Below are positions 48,199-57,559 of a stretch of DNA of 64,000 nucleotides, one piece after another. The translations under genes were made by a program, and so were the position numbers. Source of the DNA: Monilinia fructicola (Eukaryota > Ascomycota > Leotiomycetes > Helotiales > Sclerotiniaceae); assembly GCA_008692225.1 (NCBI GenBank), contig VICG01000003.1, positions 1,419,501 to 1,483,500 of the forward strand, given 5' to 3'. A model generated the notes under the pieces. The model was not told where the DNA came from, searched no databases, and saw nothing but the letters and a program-made list of their open reading frames with translations. Each line of letters opens with the position of its first letter. Position 1 is the stretch's first letter.

Positions 48199-50136
48199 CT
48201 AACCCAGTCTACAAGCTGTCGGCGGACAATAGCCATGATTACAACTATAGCTACACAGTCCCAGATAACTATCATCTTCTCCCTGCAATGGATATCCTGC
48301 TTGGTTCGTGACTGGTGGCGGAGGAATTTGAGCGCCGTATGATAGGCACGTACAAGGGCCAGGGGGGGCAGTAACCATAATTGCAGCAGAATTGACATAG
48401 GCCGATGTAATTTTCTGGGCCTATTCCTGAGGTACAAACAGTTGAGGGTGAAGGAGAGCCAGGTGAAGTGGATGACGTTAGTGAGACACTCGGAATCGTG
48501 CTGATTGTGGTAGTTGTTGTGGTTGGCGAGGTTAATGGAATACTTGAGATCGTACTGGTTGTGCTAGTGGTTGTGGTGGTTATAGAAGTCGGTTCGGTGG
48601 AAGTTGAGGTCAAGGTCAAAATAGAAGTCGAAGTCGATAGAGAACTAGTTGAAGTACTAGTAGCTGGTGGAGGTGGTCCCGCGTTACTTGTTCCATTCAA
48701 AGATCCTACATATGCATTAAAGTTATATTTCTCACATGTATTGGCAATATTCAAACCGCCATATCCGTTCAAGATCAGACTACCGTTTCTTTTGACCTGG
48801 AAGTACTGATTTCCTACGCCCATGGTGAAATTTGTGGTAATAATTCCAGCCGGTATATTCACAGATACCGGAGCATTATTTCCGCTAGTGACGATCAGAG
48901 TTGCTGGATTTGTGAGTAGTGTGGTGACGAATATATCGTCTGCTAGCATTTGCAGTCCATTTGGGGGTCCAAGGGTATCGTTTGTGCATGTTATGCCTTT
49001 GGGTGTGGGCCGATACCAATATACGAGTTGATCTTGTGTGACTGTTGGCGCACTTGCACCGGATTTATATGCAGCGATATATGGTTTGGAGATTATACGC
49101 CAACCATCATGAGGAAACCCATCAGCCCATTGTGATGAACCGTCATCTTTGTGATTCGGCTCGGCGGGAGATATGTAGTGAGATTCTCCGAAGTCTGTGG
49201 AATTTATCAGATTGTCTTCAAATTCCATGCGATAAGATTGCTTACCATTCCAGGATATTATTTCGATAAGTGCGGGTTTCAGCGCCAACATCTGATTCCA
49301 TCTGTCGGTGATGAGTTCTTCGCATATGAAGACCCAGTTCTTAGAGTTGAAATGTGTGGAGAACCACGGAGACACAGCTGTAGAAGAGTTAACAACATCT
49401 TATAAATGTTTCGAGCCGTGGCCACTCACGAGCCATGTAAGGCTTTCCTGCAAGATATAAGAAGTACTTATCATCCCATATAGTTGTCATTGGACCTGGT
49501 ATGATACTATTTCCGCCATCTGTAGGCCATGCCAGCCAAGAGAAAGCACCGTCAAAAGATGTTGGTTGATAAGTCGCCTCGATTGGGTCTTGCATCATAG
49601 GGATCGCGAAAAGTGTATGATTCGTTCCAGCTTTGACTGGTGCCCAGTTGAAACTATCACCTACAAAGGTACTAACAATAGCTCCTCCATTATATTGCAT
49701 TTGTCCTGGATGAGATGCATATTTGTTCATATAGTCTGTAATATTATTGGTATTTCCATTATTCCAATAAGCAAAGTCGAATGATATGAAAACATGAAAG
49801 CCAGTTTCGCTGGCTGCTTGGTACGCGAGGGCGAGCTGCGTGGGTGTATAGCTATCAATGCTTGCACAGTTCAGAGCGAACCCATCAATACCAATCTCTT
49901 GTGCATACGCCATGTCTGTCTTCCAGTCTACAAGAGTATAATTTTCAACGATTCCGACCTATGAGAAGATGGTCAATTAAACCTTCAGAGCACAGTAGTC
50001 AGGCGTATCTGACCATGAAGTGTGCAAAGACATATTTCGGAGCCGTTTCCCTGCTCACCGTTGGTGCGCAAAAGGTCAACCAAGGTAAGAATAATATTGC
50101 CGCGAAGGGACTGCTAAAAAGAGTGTAAAGTTGCAT
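48199..50136 (-). CDS. Secreted GH71 alpha-1,3-glucanase (mutanase) with Ser/Thr linker and Cys-rich tail
   Basis: GH71 enzymes hydrolyse alpha-1,3-glucan of fungal cell walls. The inferred 592-aa protein has a signal peptide (MQLYTLFSSPFAAILFLPWLTFC). The core shows KYVFAHFMVGIVENYT, IGIDGFALNC, FHVFISFDFAYW, GAFSWLAWPTDG and ISWNDFGESHYISP. A Ser/Thr-rich linker (about residues 450-520) follows, then a Cys-rich tail with two related motifs (YIGLCQFCCNYGYCPPGPC and YLGLCSYSCNHGYCPPTAC). Introns are at 49959-50013 (donor GTCAGA, unusual), 49378-49429 and 49195-49245. One extra C in a C7 run (minus strand of 48362-48368) breaks the frame inside the first Cys motif; correcting it gives the second motif and a TAG at 48199. 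The tail is common in fungal GH71 and may bind the wall. Confidence 0.9.
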
Positions 50137-51679
50137 TTTGTTGTTACCACAAAGTGGAGAGACTGGAAAGACCAAAAAATTCCAGGAATGGCGAAGGTAA
50201 TTGTAGCAAGATCCATAGCTAGAGTCAGATTACGCTGAGGTAACAAAGGCTATGTATTCACAGATGTTAATTCTCTCGCCCTATGACCCCAAATAATTGG
50301 CAGAGTCATTGCGAATGATCATATAGAAGGGTAGTGAATAGTATAAAAATTAAATTGTTCTAAGAAATCCGAGACTTTGCGGGGAGCAAACCTACCCCAG
50401 GGTTGCACAACCAATCTAACCAAGTGGTTATGATTGGTGATTTGGGATCATTCTTCATGAAGGAGTAACTATGGGGTACAAAGCAAAAGGAAATGATTCG
50501 TGAGACATATTGAATTCTTTTCCATCTTGCAACACGTAAATATTCCTTAGCATAATCACGGCTGTAGTCAAAGATTTGATGGGAACTTCTTTCCCATCTT
50601 CTCCCGGAGGGCTTGTAGTTTTTCTCATATATAAACGTTCTACTGCAGGTTGATAATCGGACATATAACTGGTGAAAAAAGTATACCAGTACGCTCAGTA
50701 TTCGGTACGAGGTACCGATTTTCAAAAGTCCAGCTGTTTCATGGAGCAATAGTCGTAATATTCCACCAAGATGGGAAATTCAGAAAAATAACATGGGATC
50801 CATCACTTTGAGTAACAGCCAGAATTATGTGTAAGGCAAGGCTTTGGCTTGAGTATAATCGCAAAACCAGGTGTATAATAACTTAGCGTGTAATCTCTTG
50901 GTGACAAGAAATAGAGATCACAGATGCAAAAATTCAAAGGAAGATACTCGAGTAGTACTTTCTTAACGACTGATCACCTGATCGGTCCGAAAAGGAAGAC
51001 ATCGCCTGATGAGTTGCTGTCATTTTGATGATTCTCATGATCATGAAATGTGAGCACTGGCTCTTGAATTTTGAAAGTACCGTAGCATCAGTAACTGGAG
51101 CGCATTCTGATTCAAAAAAAAGAAAAAAAAGAAAAAAAGAGGTTTGGATCCAGTCCCCCCTGCTCATGAAATGATATCTCAAAAGGCAGGAACGAATATT
51201 TTCTCAAGAACCTATTGGAACCAAATCCTTAGTCTTATCTTCCCCATCATGACAGGGGCGAGAACCATTGATTCTGATCTTTGGCGTGAGACGGAAACAT
51301 GATGTTGCGGTCATTATGAATTGGCTGGGTTACTTTCGACTGGAGATGAATAAAGATGAATAAGTGAACAGTTTTAACAGATGAAATAGAATTATCCGAC
51401 AGATGCTGAGATGTGAAACCAAGAAATAGCATGATACAAAAATCACACATTAATTGTTGCTCCAGGGACTACCGTTAGAATAGTGTAGTGGTTAATCTTG
51501 CAGTGAAGATATTCAAAGGAGCTCTCGAGACGAGATGATGTTTCATTCTGCCAAGGCGGTCAACCACCCCTCCATATACCTAGTAGGCCAATCTTCAAAT
51601 TCCGGTCCCTCAAAGTGCAGCAGCTTATACCAAGCATACCTACTTAGAACCCTTTCCAAAGCCCCATAAATCACCCAAA
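50137..51679. other. Divergent intergenic region between GH71 and TBCA
   Basis: About 1.5 kb without a supported gene. A minus-strand 69-codon frame (50455-50664, MSDYQPAVERLYMRK) has an ATG but no context. An A-rich tract lies at 51113-51140. Confidence 0.45.
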
Positions 51680-52082
51680 ATGGCCCCTCCATCTCAACTG
51701 TCCATAGCAACATCCTCCGTCATCCGTCTAGTGAAGGAAGAAGCATCATACCACAAGGAATTGCTTTCTCAACAGGCGCGATTGAAGAAATTGGAAGAAT
51801 CTACCGAGGAAGATGAGAATAGAGAGTATTCTTTGAAGCAGGAGGTTAGTATCTTTCCTTCTCTTCCCATTAGTATTACCAAAGGTAGGGACCGAATAAT
51901 TAAGAACAATACAGCGTGCCGCAATCGAAGAAACTAAAGCCGTTTTCCCACCACTCCGCGAGCGCCTGGCAGATGCCATACTGAAGTTGGAGGACTTGGT
52001 GCAAAAAGGGGGCGATGAAGCAGAAGAGAATAAGGCTAAGGAGGCTATTGAACAAGCAAAGAAAGCTGCTGCTGGAAATTGA
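51680..52082 (+). CDS. Tubulin-binding cofactor A (Rbl2-like)
   Basis: TBCA captures beta-tubulin during folding and heterodimer assembly in the cytosol. The 110-aa protein is a three-helix bundle, as expected: LSIATSSVIRLVKEEASYHK, then LLSQQARLKKLEESTEEDEN, then AVFPPLRERLADAILKLEDL and a short helix ending AAAGN. One intron at 51845-51914 (GTTAGT to ATACAG) joins SLKQE to RAAIEETKAV. Both exon lengths are multiples of three and the frame is clean. It converges with THO7, leaving 198 bp between stops. Confidence 0.9.
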
Positions 52083-52280
52083 GAGTTGTGGGTGACGAAA
52101 TCATGAGTCACGATGGATATACCCAAGTTTGCAAAGATTTACGAACAATGCCGAAGATGAAGGTTATGGAACTGCACTCTAGATACTGCAGCGTGAAATA
52201 TGAAGTCATTGAGGGTATCATTCTAGTTTGTTATGGTGCATTCTGCTGTACATATGGTGAAAAGGAATTGGTGTAGATAC

Positions 52281-53411
52281 CTATGTGGTGTCCATCTTAT
52301 CATCAACTTCTCCCTCATCCACTGCACCCTCCTCGGGTTCATTGATTGTGACTTGCGGAGTTCCTTCTTGTGTTAAATCCATTCCATCTCCCATAGGCGT
52401 GTCAGCTGTGAGATCTATGTCCACGTTTCTAGAACCTGCATCTCCCATTGCTAAATCTTCACTCTCTTCACCTCTGCGTCTGCGACTTCTAGCCCGTTCT
52501 GATCTTGTGGGGGATGCTATTCGACTCGCTGATCGACCTCTAGAGCCAGACCTTGACCCTGGTCTTGAACCGGACCTTGAGCCAGACCTTGACATCGACC
52601 CAGAGGGCATAGGTCTGGGTTTGAGTGTACCTCTTTCTGGGCTTCCCTGCCTTGGAGTTGCATCACCACTTGTACTATTGCGTCTGGGAGTCTGTTCGTC
52701 TCTAGATCCTGCATCTCCAACTTCACCATCTTCTTCCCCGCCATCCATTCCTTCTCGTCTTTCTACCTCTTCTTTCTCATCCCTAATCAACCTTCTCAAT
52801 TGCATTCCTTCCTCAACGATTCTACCGAATTGTTCCCTCCTCTCTTTCCATGTCTCCCCGTATGTTCTACTTTCTTTTTCCAACTCCCTGCATTCGTCTT
52901 CAAGCTTCTTTAGATTGATCTCTTGGTCCTTTCGTGGTCGCAACAACATATTATTCGTGATCTTCTCCGCCAATTCATCGAATTTCTTTCTTTGCTCCAA
53001 CGTGTTTTTCGCCTCATCCAACTGAACCCTCAATTGCGCAGTACTGTCTCTCACCGCTTGTGCCGTTTTCAAGATATGTTCCTTATCAGCCTTATACCTC
53101 TCGCGTTCGCGTTCGTTGCTATTGCGGAGAAACTGGATGCGCGCGATACTGCTATCAAATGCAGCAAAGTCGAGGAGCACATCTTCCCGCAATTGGCGAC
53201 GATCTTCGAGAAGCTTTTGACGGTCAGCTTCTACTGACTCTTCCGTGGTATCTAATGGTGGTGTAGGAAGTTTGCTGGGTGTAATGACGAGAGACCCAGG
53301 GGAGAGTAGACGTTTAGTGATCCGCTTGAAGGGTTTTTCTTCGACATTGAGAAGGCGAGATTTGTGGAGTTCATCTTCCTCTCTTTGGTCCAATAGTTGA
53401 TATGAAGCCAT
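52281..53411 (-). CDS. THO complex subunit 7 homologue
   Basis: THOC7 is a coiled-coil subunit of the THO/TREX complex, which couples transcription to mRNA export in the nucleus. This single-exon 376-aa protein carries the family signature near the N-terminus (HKSRLLNVEEKPFKRITKRL), followed by a coiled coil at residues about 65-225 (EDRRQLREDVLLDFAAFDSS, QLRVQLDEAKNTLEQRKKFD, ERREQFGRIVEEGMQLRRLI). The C-terminal 150 residues are disordered, with an SGSRSGSRPGSRSGSRGRSA repeat and an acidic end (GAVDEGEVDDKMDTT), as in filamentous-fungal THO7 proteins. The frame is clean. It shares a 521-bp divergent promoter with the Elongin A gene. Confidence 0.88.
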   Translation of the reverse strand: MASYQLLDQREEDELHKSRLLNVEEKPFKRITKRLLSPGSLVITPSKLPTPPLDTTEESVEADRQKLLEDRRQLREDVLLDFAAFDSSIARIQFLRNSNERERERYKADKEHILKTAQAVRDSTAQLRVQLDEAKNTLEQRKKFDELAEKITNNMLLRPRKDQEINLKKLEDECRELEKESRTYGETWKERREQFGRIVEEGMQLRRLIRDEKEEVERREGMDGGEEDGEVGDAGSRDEQTPRRNSTSGDATPRQGSPERGTLKPRPMPSGSMSRSGSRSGSRPGSRSGSRGRSASRIASPTRSERARSRRRRGEESEDLAMGDAGSRNVDIDLTADTPMGDGMDLTQEGTPQVTINEPEEGAVDEGEVDDKMDTT

Positions 53412-53932
53412 TTCGAAAATATGTGTTTATTAATTATTATATGTATGTTGGTCACCAAACCAATACGGAACATAAAATCTAAGAATAGGTAGGTACAACC
53501 TTCCTACCAGGGTAGTTCTAACCGTACTCCGTATAAATTTGATTTACCGCTCCGATGCGGCCGCTAGTTCATGAACCTAAAATCTAGTCCGGGGTTTAGT
53601 GACTTCACTCAAAGCAGGCTACATAATCTACAAATTCCCCCCATCTTTCTTTCACTTTATTACAATATATATTATTTTGTTATTCACCAACTTTCAACAT
53701 TTTAAACCCCTTTTTAATATAAACTTTACTTCACTTCTCAATAAATGTTTCTCGACATCTCTCATTCTACATTTTCACAACTTCAAAATTAATTACATTC
53801 ACACTAATTAATAATTTTGTGGAATCGTGAACAGCGCAATCTGTCTCCCCCCATTCAGTCCATTTAGAAATTCCGAAGAATTTCTCGAAAAACTTCACGC
53901 AATTTACTTCTATTTGATAAAGAGTGGTCAAG
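53412..53932. promoter_or_regulatory. Divergent promoter between THO7 and Elongin A
   Basis: Head-to-head intergenic region of 521 bp. AT-rich and CT-rich stretches lie on the Elongin side. A TACTCCGTA motif lies at 53523-53531; the same TACTCCGTA sequence occurs at 39099-39107, with a near match at 16714. Confidence 0.4.
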
Positions 53933-55190
53933 ATGGTACTCGGCGCTCCGTCTCTTTTAAGTACTGCGAAGAAGCTCTGCATCAGAGCTGCTCCAGGTAT
54001 GGAGTCTTTCATGCCTTTCATGTCTTTCATATGAATTCTCGTCGCTAATATCCGTTAGATCTTACCGATATTGGAGACTTGGAGTATGTGCAGGCTCGCG
54101 ATATTCTCAAGGCCATCAAAAGACCCGAACAACTTCGCCAAATAGAAATTAAGTCCCCACAGATAAAGGGTGAGGATGCTGAGCTCTGGCAAGCCTTCAT
54201 CGCTCGAGAGTTTCCCACTTGGCGAAGAAAAAATTATGTACCAAAGAATCCAACCAAATGGTACGAAGTTTACCTAAAGTACAAAACTGAGTGGGAGAAA
54301 GAAATTATTCGCGATCGAGAAAATCTTAAGAATTCGATGAATGCATTGAAACAACACAAGCAAGATCATCACAGCAAGTTCGTCGATGTTCGAGCTTTAC
54401 CAAAGATTCCAAGAGACCATGGAATGCGACCAAATAATGGAGGTGTTCCTTTGGGCAGGGGAAGGGATTTCAAAAGTCCACGCCAACGTCTTTGACTTGG
54501 TCTGGAGGTAGCAGGACGAAGATGACAGATGGTGCTAGCGTATTGACGAGGGCACGCCGAGAAGCCAAGGAAATGACTCAAAGAAGCAAGCTTGTTACCC
54601 CTACCAGCATGCTGTCAGTTGGACAAGTTAAGAAGGCACCTGCTGGAATGGCCCAGGAATATAAAATTGCCAGTCAGCCTGCCTTGAAGGTGTTGACAAG
54701 GCACAAAATTCCAGGCAGATTATCAGGAGGGACCAGTGGGCCTTCACTTGAGGAACGTGAACAAAGATTACGCGCCGCCATGGCTAGCAAAAAGCGGGAT
54801 CCTAGTGCTCCCGAGGTGACATATGTCGGCTCTTCCGACGACGATACGAGCCGTTGCGACAGTGGGGATGACCTTTTTGATGAGCAAGCAGATCATAACC
54901 CAGTTCCTAAACCAACTGGTCCAGCGCCACCTCGCAAGATCATCAGACCAGTCGCGCCATCAAGCCGCACTCCTTATTCTCCACCCAATCAAGCAGGAAC
55001 TAAGCCATCAAACGCCATCTCGGCTAGGGTTCAAGCCCCCAAAAGCTCCTTCTCTCCAGCATCCTCTCGCGCGAGCTCGGCACCAACATCCCGGTCAGCC
55101 ACGCCCAAACCCATGATGCCCGCTCGCAGACGGCCTGCCGAAGTTGATATCTTTAATCGTGGTCGTGTAACTAAGAAACCTAGAAGATAG
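53933..55190 (+). CDS. Elongin A (RNA polymerase II elongation factor SIII subunit A)
   Basis: Elongin A stimulates Pol II elongation and, through Elongin B/C and a cullin, marks stalled polymerase for degradation. The N-terminus carries a textbook BC-box (SLLSTAKKLCIRAAP), then the Elongin A domain: DLTDIGDLEYVQARDILKAI, RPEQLRQIEI, ELWQAFIAREFPTWRRKNYV. An intron at 53997-54058 (GTATGG, GCTAAT branch, GTTAG) falls at the AAP|D junction. The C-terminal 230 residues are disordered and basic, with an acidic patch and a KKPRR end. One base is missing at CGTCTTTGAC (about 54490), which otherwise ends the frame early; with it the protein is 398 aa. Presence near NEDD8 and CSN4 is probably coincidental. 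Confidence 0.88.
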
Positions 55191-55853
55191 TCAACGAGCC
55201 TTTCTTTTGTATATTTACTGTTTCATATGTACAGAAATCGAATCGGGTATCGGGATTGAGAATAGGAATTGGGTGTCATAAGCGAGGCGTTTGGGCGAAC
55301 CTTGGGGGCTCATGGGCGTCGGTGGCATAAGAATACAGATACTACTAAATGTAGGAAAGGGAAATTTGATGGATACCTATCGGGTTAGTGATCAAAATTG
55401 AGCCTCTAGTTGTGGCATAGATGCGATATAGTCAGCCTTGTATTTTCGAAATCATCACACTTTTAAACCATCTTCCCATACAGTACCTATTTTCACGAGT
55501 GAACAAATCGCAGTAGAAAACAACGCGTTATGCTTATCATGGAAAACTTATTATTGAGGATGCGCAGTCTATTGAAAATCTAAGCCCATGTCAGGCAGCG
55601 AAATCGAATATATGCAATACATGCATGCACGTAGAAACGCCCATTGTAGGGTATTCGAAGTTTTGCTTCGTCCATCAATGCAATGCCCGAGCATCTCCCA
55701 TCATCGTAATCTCATCGTGTCGCATCGCATCGTATCGTATCGCATCGCAAGAAAGAAAAGTGCCTAACTGATGAAAACTTGTAGGTGATATTGAGTGCTG
55801 AAAAGGGTCATCAAAGTGCGGGGTATTCGAGTCGTGAAGAAGTCGAGAAGAAT
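55191..55853. other. Convergent intergenic region with CGCAT/CGTAT repeat
   Basis: Lies between the Elongin A and NEDD8 stop codons. A CGCAT/CGTAT pentamer repeat lies at about 55716-55749. No gene seen. Confidence 0.55.
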
Positions 55854-56619
55854 TCAGAGGGAGCCACCACGGAGAGCAAGGACAAGATGGAGGGTAGCTC
55901 CAGGCTCAAGCTCATAGTCCTTAACTAGTTTGTCATCCGCCCTGTAGTTTGCCTGTTAGTATATTGGTCCAAGGTGTTTTTGATAAGTAAGATTGGTGAC
56001 TGAGTAGTGATAAAATCGAACGTACATTTGTTTTCCTCCGTAAATCAAACGTTGTTGAACAGGGGGGATACCCTCTTTTTCCTCGACCTTTTCTTTAACT
56101 CTCTCGATCTTCCATGCAAACATTAGTTGGATTCTTAGGGCAATGCAGCTATTGTTGCGAATTAAACAGACCTTGTTGTCAGCTTCAACATCGAGCTCGA
56201 TTTCCTTGCCAGTCAAAGTTCGGACCCTAGATATCTGTTAGGAAAGAGAGCTTGGAGAAGCAGGAAGAGAATACTTTGATGAATAAGAGTTACTTACTTG
56301 ATAAGCATGACGGCGGTTTTGAGGTTCGATCTTACTTCTTTGGTGTGTTGTCTTGGTCGCGAACTCTGGCGGCGTCCGAAAATTGGTTATCAATCTTGTT
56401 AGGCTTGTCGTCAAAGCGATCAATGCCTGAGCAATGCCTGGCGAAACGTTGCTCTTCACCTAACCCCTTTGAACTGAGTGAGAATGTTGAAGATCTTCTG
56501 GGAGGACTTGGGGCTCTCTCTGGTGATTCGGTTGGAGGAGTGATAATTAACTGGAAATGTGGAACTGGAGTTTTGGTGATCTTAGCCTTCACCCTCTGGA
56601 CGAAGGTAGTAAATGGCAT
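55854..56619 (-). CDS. NEDD8/Rub1 ubiquitin-like modifier with an apparent N-terminal extension
   Basis: NEDD8 is attached to cullins to activate cullin-RING ligases. The ubiquitin fold reads [58 protein letters not shown] and [15 protein letters not shown]. It ends with the conjugation Gly-Gly, followed by two residues (SL) that a processing protease would remove. Introns at 55942-56025, 56109-56171 (donor GTCTGT) and 56235-56297 restore frame exactly; the last three exons encode 77 residues. The odd part is exon 1, which starts at ATG 56619 ([20 protein letters not shown]) and adds about 107 residues before the fold, with one extra base inside it. NEDD8 normally starts right at the first strand, so the extension may belong to another gene or to an upstream transcript. 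Confidence 0.85.
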
Positions 56620-57559
56620 TCTGATTTGAATGATGTTTCGGATTATTGTTATTCCCTGATGTGGTTATTTAGCCGAGGTTTCCCCCAGGATAGAAATGAT
56701 TTTATAACTCAAACTCACACAAGCACGTGCCCTATCTGACTGCAATATGGTCTAAGCTTCTTCCACATCACGTGCCTGAAGGCTTTAACGCCTTCACTTT
56801 CCACATCATCATTGACACAAACTCAAATCATAAATACTGAAAAGAACAATACAATCCAAGCATGTCTTTCTTACTTTTATGTGAGTTTTATATCATCTAT
56901 TGACGTTTTTGTATCTGATCATCCCATTCTATCCCAGCCAGTATCTCCAATACATCCACCTATAGGCATGAATCAATGTCGAAACTACTTCTTCAATGAT
57001 AGGGCAGTTGCAACATACCCAGCAGGGTTACATACCCAGTAGCAGTTGTCTTTGCGATCTTGTTTTAAAGACCTCAAAGTTTCCTTCTGTGTGTTGGATT
57101 GAAATATCCTCGGCATCTCATGCCAGCTTCTTCCAACACAAAATCTTGGTCTGGGGAGTAATGACCGTACGATATATATATCGCGAGAGGAGAGTATTTA
57201 GCTTCCAGATTAACTCGACTAATAGTTGTGGATGCTGTTCTCCTAGTGGATTTCTATTATGATCTGGAATTTCTCATTTGTGACCTTTAGAAAACAATTA
57301 TTTTGATCGATGCTAATAGCCCTTCAATCGTCGTCATTACAACAAGTCTTCGTGATTAAGTGATAAAGAGACTTGTCTAGTCACCGTATTGTCAAAGGAG
57401 ATCACTATCACTGATTGGTTCTCTTTGTTCTTGTCTTGCTTTTATCTAGTGTATAATAAAGACTATTTTCGATATACCAAACATCCGTCGAGGAAAGTCA
57501 TACACTCGCAGTAGTGTTTTACTTGCTTTAACGACTCTATCTTTTTCAACTTGGCAAAT
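56620..57559. other. Divergent intergenic region
   Basis: Between NEDD8 and the HExxH protein gene. No supported gene. TATAATAAA at about 57452-57460, roughly 100 bp before the next ATG, may be a TATA element. Confidence 0.4.

Noticed and set aside
50455..50664. 69-codon minus-strand frame beginning MSDYQPAVERLYMRK
   Set aside because: Has an ATG but no homology, no splice partner and no conserved-looking core.
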